A DNA stretch of 64,000 bases from Amaurobius ferox. Lineage: Eukaryota; Arthropoda; Arachnida; Araneae; Amaurobiidae. Of this stretch, positions 25,081 through 37,274 are shown piece after piece; positions within the stretch are counted from its first letter, which is position 1; every line of letters starts with the position of its first letter. The notes beneath the pieces were generated by a model. The model ran no database searches. It saw nothing but the letters and a program-made list of their open reading frames with translations, and had not been told where the DNA came from. The translations under genes and the position numbers were made by a program. The DNA is taken from assembly GCA_951213105.1 (NCBI GenBank), contig OX578138.1, forward strand, positions 93,526,914 to 93,590,913, in the 5' to 3' direction.

Positions 25081-25194
25081 ATGGAAATGTTCACTTCGTA
25101 AAATTTGTTCTCAAATCCAAGTATTTTGACGAAGCAGACACAAAATATGTATGTTTCTGAAGAAATAGATAGATTATATCTATAAACTATTTCT

Positions 25195-25331
<137 letters not shown>

Positions 25332-26332
25332 CAGTGTGGTCATAATTAATGTAGTTAGAGCCCGATAGTGAGAAACTGTTGGCCCAAACTCCACCAAATT
25401 TCCAGTAAATATTATTTCGACCATGGGGTTTTGATTTTCAAAAGAAAAACAAAAATTCGGATATCAAAAGAAAAGTTCAAAAGTTTTGCCTCCACGGTCC
25501 AAAGTGGCGCTGTAAGGATCAGTTCTGGAGTAAAATAGACATAAAAGTACAGAAAGTTAACATTTTACATGCATTTTGAAAATGAAGCCACATTCACATT
25601 TTATACATATTTAGTACATTTTACATTTACATTTGCATGTAACATTTACATACGTATGACATTAGTTTTTATATTGTCATCATTTACATGTGTGATTCAA
25701 TTAGTTTTCTTTGCATATGTTTCAAAAAGTGCATTCTCTGAACAGCATTCTCGCTTGCAGAATGAAACAAATCTCCATTGATTTACTTGACGTGCAGTGT
25801 TATTCGGTCCTTCAAAGTGGCTAAATTATCCACATTCCCTTGGTATAACCAAGCGCTTTCCATAACCCCACAGCCAAATGTCACAAGGGGTCCGATTAGG
25901 TGAACTGGCTGGCCACTTCATAGAAAAAAACTCGACTAATTATTCGGTTGTTGGTAAAATGCTGTCGTAGGACTTCATGTACGAACAATCCAATATGAAG
26001 GGGCGCTCCGTCCTGCATAAATATCGTAGATTCAAGACATTCACGCTGTTGAAGCTGCGGAATAATCAAGTTCAGCAGCACTGTTTGATTCCTCTCAGTA
26101 TTGACGGAACTTTCTTCACTTCCTATACCTATATTACTCCAAAAACAGACCTTACAGCGCCACTTTGGACCGCGGCGGCAAAAATCCGAACATTTTTTTT
26201 TTTCTTTTAAAAATCAGAACCCCATTGTTTAAATAGTATTCACTGCAAATTTGGTTGAGTTTGGCCCAGATTTCTCACTAGATTTCTCACTATCGGGCTC
26301 TAAATATCTGTACTTTTATTATGGCTACCCTG
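25332..26332 (-). mobile_element. Mariner-like element with ~220-bp terminal inverted repeats, defective
   Basis: The left end reads CAGTGTGGTCATAATTAATG and the right end, inverted, CAGGGTAGCCATAATAAAAG. Both then share TTTAGAGCCCGATAGTGAGA-type sequence and, further in, GGTCCAAAGTGGCGCTGTAA (about 25497 on the left and about 26172, inverted, on the right). The inverted repeats are therefore about 220 bp long. A TA follows the right end (26333-26334). Between the arms lies only the C-terminal part of a transposase, so the element was internally deleted and could not move by itself. It directly abuts a second TA-flanked element. Confidence 0.85.
25770..26195 (-). pseudogene. Mariner-family transposase C-terminal fragment
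   Basis: The minus strand encodes FMQDGAPLHIGLFVHEVLRQ followed by HFTNNRIISR, typical of mariner-family DDE transposases; the D of QDGAP is the second catalytic acid. After a frameshift, the same strand continues with SPNRTPCDIWLWGYGK near 25850-25900, where the D of PCDIW would be the third catalytic acid. The N-terminal DNA-binding region and the first catalytic acid are missing, and stops occur. It is a dead fragment. Confidence 0.85.
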
Positions 26333-26336
26333 TATA

Positions 26337-27129
26337 CAGGGTGCACCAAAAAGATTGAAACTCGCTTTAATTCCTTAGTTGTTGGAGATAAGTGGGTAAT
26401 GTAAATTGCAAAAATGTTGGACGTAAGGTAGGAAATAAAACTATGCGAATGAAATAGTCTTCACATTAATTTTCAAAAAGTTGCACTTTTTAAATTTGTA
26501 TACGATCCCCTTAGACATATTTGGTCAATCAGAAAATTGAGCGAGTTATATTTAATGGAAAATTGAACATTGTGAATGAGAACCATATATCAAATTAGAA
26601 ATGTAAATTCGTGACATATCACAAAAAATATAAAACTGGATGATAGTACATAGAATATTCAACCGAGTAGTGAGTAGCACTGCTTTATATGATCTTTGTC
26701 TGTTTAATGATTTATTTCGATGCATTTGTGATAAAAAAAAAATTTGACACATATTAACATATTAAACAATTCCCATCGTCAATTTGTTTGTGGTCCCTAT
26801 TTTCATTGATTAAACAGTCTGTCAAGTGGTACGGAAAAGTCAGATTTTTCCCTTATCATAATTCAGTTGATTTTAAAGATACAGATATGCGGTTTTTTTA
26901 ATGATATTGTTGCATTAAAAATAAAACTTTTCTGATTGACCAAATCTGCCTAAGGAGGTCGTATAAAATTTAAAAAGTGTAACTTTTGAAAATTAATGGG
27001 GAGGACTATTTCATTAACGTAGTCTTATTTCCTACCTTACTTTCAACATTTTTGCAATTTACATTGACCACTTATCTCCAACAGCTAAAGCATTAAAGCA
27101 CGTTTAAAGCATCTTTTTGGGACGCCCTG
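26337..27129. mobile_element. Non-autonomous DNA element (MITE-like) with ~200-bp TIRs
   Basis: The ends are CAGGGTGCACCAAAAAGAT and, inverted, CAGGGCGTCCCAAAAAGAT. The arms remain well matched for about 205 bp (26337-26545 and about 26925-27129), including GTTGGAGATAAGTGG, AAATTGCAAAAATGTTG and TTTGGTCAATCAGAAAA. TA dinucleotides flank both ends. The 380-bp core has no transposase. The terminal CAGGG..CCAAAAAGAT signature resembles non-autonomous mariner/Tc1-type elements of arthropods. Confidence 0.85.
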
Positions 27130-27137
27130 TATATATA

Positions 27138-28546
27138 CACTCATCGTTATAAAAATTTGCGCCCCAAGAAAGAGTTGTCAGAATCGAACGAAATTTTATA
27201 TATGTGAGTGCAACGGTGATATAAGCAAGTGATACAAAATCAAAGAAAAGGGATAAATTATTACACGGAAAACTACAAGTGAAGGAGGTTCTAGTACCCT
27301 GTTGGGCCACATCAAGCGTGAATACCCGATATGATACGGGCGAACATTTAGGCACATAGGTCCCGTATGGTGTTCTGGGTAATCTCATTCCATAGTTGTT
27401 GTAATCGCGCCTCTAGTTCGACCAAACTCGTAGTCTGTCCAACTTGACGCCCCAAGTGATCCCAGGCATGCTCGATTGGTGACAAATGTGGGTGTCAGGC
27501 AGGCCAGGTAACGGTGGTAATGTGACCAGTGGCACTCCTGAGAAACCCTTGCTGTGCGTGGCACAGAATTGTCCTGTTGAAAAATGTCTCCTGGGACCAC
27601 ATCTATGAGTGTCAACACATGTGGCTGAAGGATATCACGAACGTACCGCTGGGCTGTCAGGGTTCCTTGGATCAATATTAGAGGTGACCGGGTGTCGTAT
27701 GCGAAGGCACTACATACTACCACACCAGCTGTGGGAGCGGTGTGCCGCTGTAAAGCGAAGGCATGATTAAGGCGTTAACAACGGGGTCTCCTCACACATG
27801 CACGATTGTCACCACTGTCCAAATTGAATACTCGATTCATCCCCGAAGACGACCTGGATCCATTCGGTTGCGGTCCGGTCCTGTCGAGCCCGACACTACT
27901 CCAAACGGAGGCGACGGTGGGTGGGTGTCATTGACAGCTCACGTAATGGGCGCCGCAATACCAAATGTCCTTCAGCCAGGCGCCTCACGATGGTACAGAC
28001 AGTCACAGGGTAGTGAAGGTGTGGCCTGTATCCGGATGGCGGACAATGATGCAGTTTGCACTGTGCTTACGTGTCGTATGATGCGACGGTTTTCTCGGCT
28101 ATTGATCGTCCAAGGGTGTCCTGAGCCTGGCCGTCGTGTATGCGACCTCTCTCTCGTCCACTGGTCCTAACACCTCCTCAAAGTAACGTCAGAACTGCCT
28201 GGGTGGCGGGCTACTGGCCGAACTGTCCACCCGGCTTCCATCATCCCGATGATTCTCCCCCCCCTCGAACTCTGATAGCTGATCATATTATCTTCGATGG
28301 CGGCGTAACGACATCCCTAATGAAAAAGCGTCCCTCTGCAACATATTAATTACAGGCAAAAATACTCTGCGCATCTTTTTCTGCACCAGGCAGAACAAAG
28401 TTCAACGCTCTCTGGTGGCATTACGCAATGCGCAATCATGCTGTATTTCTAATAATTTGCATATCTGCCTGACACGTACCTTCATGTTAATTTCGATACA
28501 ATCCCACAATTACTTCTTGGTGCGCAAATTTTTATGGCAGTGAGTG
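27138..28546 (-). mobile_element. Tc1-like transposon, nearly full length, dead
   Basis: Terminal inverted repeats read CACTCATCGTTATAAAAATT on the left and CACTCACTGCCATAAAAATT on the right (inverted), continuing TTGCGC. TA flanks both ends (27136-27137 and 28547-28548). The 1.4-kb length equals that expected for a Tc1-family element and the interior carries a decayed transposase on the minus strand. It sits next to the MITE-like element. Confidence 0.88.
27330..28345 (-). pseudogene. Tc1-family DDE transposase, frameshifted
   Basis: In order on the minus strand: an N-terminal helix-turn-helix region (IIGMMEAGWTVRPVARHPGS near 28.2 kb, then a stop where W is usual), DESSIQF (first catalytic D) and HAFALQRHTAPTAG. 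Then come AYDTRSPLILIQGTLTAQRY, FQQDN (second D) and SPIEHAWDHLGRQVGQTTSL (third acid, the E of PIEH) near 27.45 kb. The segments lie in different frames, with several stops, so no active enzyme is possible. The family match is by recognition of the motif order, not by a search. Confidence 0.88.
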
Positions 28547-29440
28547 TATGTATATGTACTGAATGACACATTCTGCAAACGATGTTATTCGTTTTTAAAT
28601 CATTTTCATAAATTTTAGTGCATCTATTTGCAACAAAATGTAACTTTACTTTGCTTTTTCTATTGCTAAAGTAAAACTCAAGAGAAAACCATTTCGTCTA
28701 TACTTATAAAACCTCTAAATAAGAGGTGTTTCAAGATTCGTCCATATGAAAACTTTATGTTTTCATTATCTTCAAAGGCCATTGTTTTATCACAAATTGA
28801 TTACAATTATGAATAATGGCCCATATTCAGCCTATAGGAAAAATTGGACTAATTTCACTCTAATTGGAGATTATCAAAACGAATAGCAGTCACTGCATTG
28901 ACAATAAGAAATGCTGTTTGGATAAATTTTAACCTAACTGACATTCTAAAATCTTTACATTCTAAATTGGAAAACATATTTGAAACAACATTTGAAGTTA
29001 TAATCAGAACTATACTCCTAATTATGATCATCAGCTGCCGTGTTCGATGTGTACACTTGACCGGAACTCCTTATCCTAATTTCAATTACTGCTAGTGCGA
29101 AAAAGTTGGATTCGCACCCAAAAATTTATCAAAATTAAAAATATTTCCGAATCCTCTGGGCAATTAAGTTTTGAATATTTTATTTTTAAACTTGAAGAGA
29201 AAATTTGGATGAAAAAAATTAACTTGATTTTATATTTCGGCTTGTGCTGGAAACTTATTTTTAGAAAGACTTTAATAGTAAAACAAATTCATACACATCG
29301 TTAAATACTTGCTTGATACCGCGCTTGATAAGACCCAAATTTCAGGATAATTTCCATAAAATGTAATTGAAGCAATAAATTGCGGAAAATACATTTAGTT
29401 AATTTTATGTTTAAGATAAAAGCTATATTAAATAAAAGTA
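28547..29440. other. No gene seen
   Basis: AT-rich, with ORFs of 65-69 codons lacking any domain I recognise. Confidence 0.4.
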
Positions 29441-29775
29441 TAGATAATAAAATGTATATAAAAGTTATATTATATGTTTTTAAAACGTACAAACTAATGT
29501 ATAAACGTTCAATTTGTATAACGTACAAGAATGTATAACGTACTAACTAATGAACAAATGTATAAATAATAAACGTATAGTAAACGTGCAATAATGTATC
29601 AAAAATGTACGTACAATAATGTAACAAACAATAAGCTAACAAACATATAACAAACATGCACAAACGTATATCAATGTACCAAACCAATATACGTGCAATA
29701 ATAATATAAAACGTACAATAATGTAAAACGTACAATAATGTATAATGTACAAACTAATGTATAAATGTATAAATT
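29441..29775. repeat. Degenerate short tandem (ACGTACAATAATGTA-like)
   Basis: Phrases AAACGTACAATAATGTA, AACGTACAAACTAATGTATA and AATGTATAACGTAC recur irregularly about every 15-40 bp. ORFs of 62-75 codons on the minus strand derive from it. Confidence 0.6.
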
Positions 29776-30034
29776 GAGGTATATTATTCAAAATGTCTTA
29801 TTTAGAATTGGAAAGTAAAGTACAGAAATGTGGAAGTACTGCAAAGGTGTGGACTTTCAGCCTCATTCTTGTGATTTCTGAGATTTATAATTATTGTAAA
29901 GTTAAAGATGATGTCGAAAATTTATGATCGTAAGATGACTATGTAATTAATTTATACATTTATACATTAGTTAAAGTACACATTTCTGTACTTTACTTTC
30001 TAATTTTAAATATGACATTTTGAATAATATACCT
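29776..30034. repeat. Inverted repeat, ~57-bp arms
   Basis: The left arm starts ATTGAGGTATATTATTCAAA near 29776 and runs through GTAAAGTACAGAAATGTG. The right arm (29978-30034) is its near-perfect reverse complement. The loop is about 145 bp. The outer sequence on the left (ACTAATGTATAAATG) also pairs with the inner right (CATTTATACATTAGT), so it may be two nested events. No transposase is present. Confidence 0.7.
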
Positions 30035-30430
30035 CAACTCCAACAGGAGGAATTAGTTTATTGATTCCAGTTTTAAATGAATGTAAGCCACCCCTTTCAC
30101 TATATACTTTTAAAGTAGTCACAGAGATAATCTTGATCGTTCGCTTAACAGTTTGATAGCATGGCGCAATTTAGAATTTTAACTCTGGTATTTCTCCACA
30201 CGTCAACATTCCTTGAATATCTTGATTAGGTAGGCTATAAACAGAGGCTCCGTTACTAGGCATTTGTTCCAATTACTCAAATCAATACGATCTTCGTCTT
30301 CGATGTTTAACTTCGGTATCAAGCAGAGGGTGTTTAAGATTATGCTGTTTCTCCTTTAAATATGCAGTTTGTAACTCATTTTTCATAGAATTTGAGATCA
30401 TTGCTAATAAATTATATTTTGAATGACTAA
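30035..30430. other. No gene seen
   Basis: Mixed composition without recognisable ORFs or repeats. Confidence 0.4.
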
Positions 30431-30434
30431 AGTA

Positions 30435-31080
30435 TAAATTTTTAACACTTCACAACATAGTTGAAAAGTGTTTATGACTTTGTTCATTCTGTCTGTCTGT
30501 CTGTTCGTTAGCACGATAACTGGTGTAAATATGATTTTATCAAAATGAAATTTTAGTATGTTGTTGAGACGGTCTGTGGACATAGGAGAACATAATCGAA
30601 TAATATCACCGAATTAGTTTTAGATTAAACCCGGGTTTAAAAAGTGAAAGGCATTGAACCCTATGAGACCTGATTTTCAAATATTTTTTAATTTAAAATT
30701 TACAAATTGGTTCAAAATTGTTAAAAAATATTCAAATTATGCCATAAAATATAATAAAAAAATTCAGGAAAATATGTTATGCAGTTTCTTAAATCAAAAT
30801 TAAAATCATAATTACACCCAAATTATATGAAGAGATCACGCGACCCACTTCAAATAAAATACGCCAACCATATTTTTTTCTAGTGTAAAAATCGTGAGTT
30901 TTAAAGTTCTTTTAAAGTTATATTTAGTGTTGCATTTGTCTTAAACCGCTTTACATTTAAGTATTTTCTTCGTTAAAAGCAACATATAATAATAAACTAC
31001 AAGTTATGTCCGGTTTCGAAGGCAGAACAATGCCTTGAAAATACTTAAAATGTCGAAGAAATAAAAATAAAATTAAATAA
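30435..31080 (+). repeat. Dispersed repeat R1, copy 2
   Basis: It begins TTAACACTTCACAACATAGT followed by TGAAAAGTGTTTATGACTTT, CTGTCTGTCTGTTCGTTAGC and ACGATAACTG. It then has AAATGAAATTTTAGTATGTT and ACCCGGGTTTAAAAAGTGAA. The minus-strand copy at 49.2-49.75 kb shows these in inverse order (AACCCGGGTTCAATCC, ACATACTAAAATTTCATTTT). It shows the uninterrupted target site of the SINE at 180-450. Confidence 0.75.
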
Positions 31081-31218
31081 GAATGATAGGAAAATAAAGT
31101 AAGTGCATTTTTGCTTAGAAAGTTTGAGTTTTCACTTTCTGTTCATGTCCCGCCGTTTTTTGCGATTAAAATTCAATTTTCAAAGCACATTTATGATATT
31201 AAAATAATTCTATTCCAA

Positions 31219-31605
<387 letters not shown>

Positions 31606-33334
31606 ATATATTCTTCAAAAAACGAAAAGGTGTATATATTTTTTTAATTCATGAAAATCTGTGTAGCGACGACAGTACGGATTTTGGGGTTTTATTCAAA
31701 GCTTTTGTGAAAGATAATTCCTTAATCTTTCCGATGGTATTAAAATGAAAATGCTGCGATTATTTTTTTTATCGCAAATAAACCAATTTGTGAGAAATTG
31801 TCTCAACATGGCTCTTCAATAATTAATAAATAAAACTATTTTGAATTTAAAAATATCTGGATGAAACGTTTTCTTTCGGAAATCGAAGAATCTTTGTACC
31901 AAATTTCATGGCTGTACATCGTTTAGATTTTTCTCTACAGGATCTTTGATTCTTTGATTTCACAGATAAAATTACACTTTTAAAAAGGATATTATAGTTA
32001 TCGCTTTATTGGAATATTTCTAAGGAAAACATGCAAAATACCGCTCAGTTTATAATTCACGTTTCTTATATAAATATTTATAATTTCGAAAATTACTTTT
32101 TTTTTATGATATGCTCGTGCAGCTAATTATGCTACAATAAATTATTTCGATGCTGCGATATTTTAAACAAATAAACGTAAACAGCCAAATCCCAATTAGA
32201 AAATTTACAAATTGAAGCTTTAGGCTATCACGTAATAAATTACAATTTTTTTACCACAGGAAAATTAGAAAAAGAGGATTAAACGCTAATTGTCGAGCGA
32301 TTTATTTCCGAGATTTTGATAATCTTCCTTATAGAAATTCAACAGTATAATCTTTATTTGTGTTTAACAAACATAAATTTTATTAAAACGAGCAGGTGCA
32401 AGAAATTAAGTTAAGAATATTTAGTTTTTTTTTTAATTTTTCTGACACTTAATTCATTCGTGGATTAAATTAGAAAGACTAATTTAGGACGGTTTTCTCC
32501 CTAATGTGCGATTTAGATAATGCAAATGCGTATCAATACATTTGTTTATTAAGGCGTTTCTTGCATTTTAATTTTCAGGGAGGCCTTCTAATTCGATAAA
32601 ATATCTGTTACGCTAATGGTCTTAGATGCAAATACGCCCAAAAAAATTGAAATGATATTTATTTCGTTGCAGTGGAAGATAAAATTTAACTAAATACATT
32701 TCTTATCTTTTCAAATAAACCTATGGCTTGCTTTAAGATTTAATTAGTTTCTGCAATTTTATTGTTGATATCCCTTGTGCATGGAACAATTTACCTGCTA
32801 ACGGGCCTTTAAAATCAAAAACTCTGCAGCAATTTGTATTTTGCATTACGAAGTCTTTCAAAAAAGTGATATGTTTTCTAATGACGATATTTACTATTTT
32901 CTCTAGATGTACTTTATTTAATTAGATCGACTTATTCCGAATCAGATCACATTTTATAGCAAATAATTAATTAAATTAAACGGTTGTGCATTGTTTGTTT
33001 AAATAAAATGTTTAATTAAATAGCAAAACATTATAAACTCATCAATAAAACTTTATTTAAAAATAATTGAAAATATTTCTTCTTTGTCCAATGCATTAAA
33101 TTCTTAATTTATCCGTGTATAAAGAGCAATATTCTAGACTTCTACGTTGTGTATAGCATCAGATACTGAAAACAAAGCTAGATATTTACAACCACTAATA
33201 TTATAATAAATATTTTTATTTTATGGCTACGCAGACACTGATGGGTGTTGTCTTTTATTATAATATATACCATGAATAATCCAGATTTATATATTACTTA
33301 CGGACAGAAAGCCTTCGAGATGTACTAGTATAAA
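31606..33334. other. No gene seen
   Basis: AT-rich sequence with scattered ATTTAATTA-type phrases. No ORF or element recognised. Confidence 0.45.
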
Positions 33335-33410
33335 TTGAAAATTCGTTTGTCTTATCATCACGAGACTATGGCTATACTGAATTTCGTGAAAATTTTATGG
33401 ACAGCCTTAG
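33335..33410 (+). repeat. Dispersed repeat R3, fragment
   Basis: TTATCATCACGAGACTATGG then CTGAATTTCGTGAAAATTTT resembles the start of R3 near 3.68 kb and 62.5 kb. Confidence 0.4.
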
Positions 33411-33770
33411 TATGGTCGCAGATAAAATTTATGATTCCGTTTCTCCTTCTATCTGTCTTCATGTCATGACGCCCCTCGTGGATGGACCTTATTTTTGTAT
33501 CCATGAACTCACCTATCCTAAGGGGCACGTTAACTTTGGGAATGGTGAGTGGCGGACTCTTCGGTTTAACAAGACGAGTTTCTTCCTACCATGAGCCAGA
33601 CATTTTGAGGTGATGGGGTTAGTACAGGTAAAATTGTGATCTGAGACTTAAACCGTCTACGACTGGTGTCTTAACCTGGTTGTGTTCTTCGGATCTTACC
33701 CGGTGAATGATTCTTTGGACCAAATATGTTATTTTAATAGAGAGAGATTAAAAAACGAGGCTTTTACAAC
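33411..33770. other. GC-richer block, unclassified
   Basis: Higher G+C than its neighbours with one 65-codon plus ORF (33397-33594). It has no second copy in the window and I do not recognise it. A dispersed-repeat origin is only a guess. Confidence 0.35.
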
Positions 33771-34680
33771 ATGGGTATAAATTCCTCAAGTTGTCATGGA
33801 AGAATAATCTCTTCGAACCTGTCTTAACGTCCTTCGGAATATTTCCCGACTTAAAGTGTGGCTCAATCATTATAGAAGCCTCCAAACAAACCTGTCCTCA
33901 TCATTACCTGTGTCTCCAAACTAACCTGAGCTGCTAATTTTTTGTTAATCTTCCTTACTGTAAATGCAATTAAAAATCCGATAAGTGACTAGACCGTTGT
34001 ATGTTCGTCTAATTCATTTTAAGTAAACTTTATAAGCACGGTCAGACATTCAGTAATGGGGAATTAAGTATATTCTAATTTTCGCATGATCAATAATATG
34101 CTATTTTCTGAAGGTCTATACATTTAAAATATCCCTTTATTTCTGTCCCTAATAAGAAGACCAAAAACGTAGTCTACAAAACAGTTTAATTATTAAATTT
34201 TTATTATAAATGTAAAATAAATTGTAAGTTGTGCTTACGACTTTCGCATTATTATCTCAGCATAACTCATATCCCAATTGCGCTTCCTTTATGAACTCTT
34301 CCATTATGACTCTTCCTTTAGAATTTCTTCCTTTATGAATGTAAAAATAAATATAAAATTTGAAAAGAAACACACTTATTAAAACACCGCAAAATTCACC
34401 GCGAATTGTGAATAAAGTTTTTAGTCGTTCTTGTACGAAATATATAATGTATACAGCCAGAATGAATATTTAATTTTGAAGATTTTGTAAATTTCAAAGA
34501 ATAATAGAATGGAAAAAGTGCACGCACATTTTATCCAGAATGTATTTCCCATCGCAATATAAGTTCGGTTTTCGTTTTGATAACGGGTTCCCATTGCAAA
34601 TCATATACTATTATTTGCAACATTGTATATATATAATATATATTTGTCCTGTGCTATATCATTTAATTTCCCTATATACA
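33771..34680. other. No gene seen
   Basis: AT-rich, with a small TATATATAATATATAT tract near 34624. Confidence 0.4.
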
Positions 34681-34682
34681 TA

Positions 34683-34810
34683 TAGGAAAAGTATAGTAGT
34701 AAGTAAAATTCGAATTTGAGTTTTCGACAGAAGAACACGTATCAAGTTTCCTTGGACTAGAATCGAACATTTTTAAGGTGATGGCTCTGTGTGTGTATGT
34801 GTGTCCTACC
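34683..34810 (+). repeat. Dispersed repeat R2, 5' fragment
   Basis: GGAAAAGTATAGTAGTAAGT, then AAATTCGAATTTGAGTTTTC and GACAGAAGAACACGTATCAA, TCGAACATTTTTAAGGTGAT and a GTGTGTGTATGTGTGTCC tract. The same start is in the 13.1-kb copy. Confidence 0.65.
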
Positions 34811-36370
34811 ACGCAGGCGGCTTCAATTTTGTTCAATGTTTGAGCTCACAAGCTGCAATGCCCAAATTCGTCCTCACAGAAGCATCCTATATGGGGCAGT
34901 TCCAAAGTTAAGATCACATCGGTGGTCCAATAATTTGCTTGGGAGTTTCTCCAATGCTTTCTGGTATGTCCAATCCTTGAAGCCGCCCCAATGCATGAAA
35001 ATCAAGATTTTACATAATTAATTAGTGATCTTCTAAAGCTAATAATAAAATTAAATTACCCATAGTTTCGAAAACTGTTCAAGGAAATTGTGTTTATAAT
35101 TTATTAATAGGGAAATATGTACTTCATTTGTAGCGTGCTACGTGTTTCTCATAGTATACTTATCTTCCCCCAATACAGATGGCACCTTACGCAAATATAG
35201 GGGTAAGATGCCAGTTTTGCTAGGATACTGTTAGTTTAAAGCTTAAAAATATCATCTTGCAAAATTTCCATTTCATTGTGACTTGAGATTCTCATAATAA
35301 TTCTTAACTACGACATCTCCTCTCGACTTATACAATAATTTCAATTATATAATAATATCGTATTAAGTAGTTGAACATCAAAAGGATTTCGTTATATGAA
35401 GGTTTAAACTAATTTTGTTTTACGCTAAACGAAAACAAAATTCGTCAATATCTGTTTTGAAGTTTTATGTCACATGTATTAAAAATAGTTAAATTGTTTT
35501 GAAGTAAAACTGCAAAGAATCCTACTTTACCTCATATTAGATTCAAAAACTAATTTTAATACTCAAATCTCCCTTGGCCTTTTTATCCAAGTAACGCACA
35601 GCATACTGAAAAATGTCAGTGCTTACATCTGTTACATACTAAGAATTTTCCATTGTAAGCAAGACTACCTGAAAATCTCAGCATTTTACATGGTTATTTT
35701 AAAATTAAATTGTATTCTTGCTATATGATAAGGGTATGTTAACAAACGCGGAAAAAATAATTTCATCATTTGCAGATGTCGAATTTTTTAATTCAAAACA
35801 GCTTCTTATTTAACTCACATGTCGTATTTCGAAAAACAATTAGAGCACAACGTCGGCTTGAGAAAATTAAGTTTACAAACGTTAAATTAAATGTAATTAA
35901 TTAAACAATTTGTATCTATTAAATTAATAAACTTTTAATTGTCTCATTTATGTGTGTGTGTGTGATATTGTTAGAGCAGGACGCCAGCTCAAGAAAATGT
36001 AAGTTTACAAACGTAAAATAAATTCTAATTAATTAAGAAATGTGTGTCTAGTTGCTTAATAAACTTTTAATTATCTCATTTATGTGTGTGTTACAAATTG
36101 CAGAAAGTTTTCAGTTCTTCTTCATATACATTTATGTTCAAATGCGTATGTATAATCATTTCAAATAAAACTTTTAAATGAATTACTTCAACTAATTCCT
36201 ACAATATTCATTCTAGGTTTGTATACAATCCCCATAAAAAGAGTTTAAAATACCATTTACCGACTCACTGGTACCAAATTCTCACCTTTACATTTAATTT
36301 CTCTCTTCTTAAGCTCAGTACTTACAGATATTTTCAAGAACTCCCTGATCTCTCTTTTTTAGATCTGATT
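34811..36370. other. No gene seen; direct repeat at 35.84-36.09 kb
   Basis: A block with AAGTTTACAAACGTTAAAT, AATAAACTTTTAATTGTCTC and ATTTATGTGTGTGTG near 35869-35960 repeats as AAGTTTACAAACGTAAAAT, AATAAACTTTTAATTATCTC and ATTTATGTGTGTG near 36001-36090 (period about 130). Otherwise featureless. A 76-codon ORF at 34791-35021 is not convincing. Confidence 0.5.
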
Positions 36371-36615
36371 ACTTTTATCGCTCCGGTGAGCCAGAAGTAA
36401 AAGGTAAGTGGGATTGCAACCACTGGAGGACAGGAGGGTGGTTGAGTGATCCCCCCCCCCTCCCGCTGTCCTTTCTATACCACCGATAAATCGGTGTTCT
36501 GTACTGTGATAACCGGGAACGAACAGAGGTAGGGTGTTGACAGAGGCCGCAAAAAGTTCGGATCACTGATGAAAAGGTCATCTCCGTTTCTTACTTTTTT
36601 CACCTTTGGTGGGAC
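36371..36615. other. GC-richer block with poly-C, unclassified
   Basis: Mixed composition, a C10 run near 36450-36462, and an ORF of 68 codons on the minus strand. No family recognised. Confidence 0.3.
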
Positions 36616-36789
36616 TGATTAGTTACTAATCCGGAACACAGGGAAAAATTTAGTTTTGGGGTTACGTGGATTATTTTTAAGCATTCGCAATGGAATTGAG
36701 ATTTTGTCCATGTTCAAGAAAATGACACAAGAAATATATTTTAATTTGCTAGATTTTACGTTCAGCTCAAACTGCTGCTGAAGCATAAA

Positions 36790-36900
36790 ATTCAACGTCA
36801 TGAAAAGCATATAATAAAAAGGTAAAGTATCGACTGGTTTCGAAGGCAAAAACTGCCTTCTTCGCCAGGACACACAGCAATTTGGGACCACATTAAAACT
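36790..36900 (-). repeat. Penelope-LTR-like fragment with degenerate hammerhead-like hairpin
   Basis: On the minus strand 36868-36832 reads CTGGCGAAGAAGGC, a short loop, then GCCTTCGAA and ACCAGTC. The 6-bp stem GAAGGC/GCCTTC and flanking GAA-A..TC resemble a hammerhead core, but the CTGANGA box reads CTGGCGA. A related piece is near 57.66-57.75 kb on the same strand. A 113-codon ORF (36619-36960, minus) overlaps it and is not a gene. Confidence 0.4.
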
Positions 36901-37270
36901 GTCGCCAAGTTTGAGATATTTTGTCAAATTAATCATCGAGATTTCAAAATTTATTGCCAAGTGTCATATATTTGGTGATATTTACTACTATTCATTTCTT
37001 TGTAATTTTTTATTCATTTATTTGGAAAACCAGTAATGTTTTAAGAACGGTACCAGATAGTATTTTAATGTTTGTGACATTCGTTCGTTTTAGAAAATTA
37101 TTTTTAGAATAAAAAATAAAAAATAATAATAATATTTTTATTTTAAAAATATACAAAAGTGGAAGCATGGAAAACCCATTACAGGTTCCTCAAAAAATTA
37201 CGTATGAGATGATTATTTATTTAACATTATTGAATTTTCAGATTTCTTTAAAAATTCATTAAAAAATATG
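36901..37270. other. No gene seen
   Basis: AT-rich. The piece CTCAAAAAATTACGTATGAG (about 37189) followed by ATGATTATTTATTTAACATT resembles TTACGTATGAAATGATTATT near 22748 upstream of another R2-like fragment. The two R2 minus fragments thus share flanking sequence. Confidence 0.4.
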
Positions 37271-37274
37271 AAGG

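Noticed and set aside
27385..27723. Active Tc1 transposase gene
   Set aside because: The open piece covers only the middle of the protein; the HTH region has a stop and the third catalytic acid is in another frame.
36619..36960. 113-codon minus ORF as a gene
   Set aside because: It crosses a Penelope-like hairpin fragment and shows no domain.
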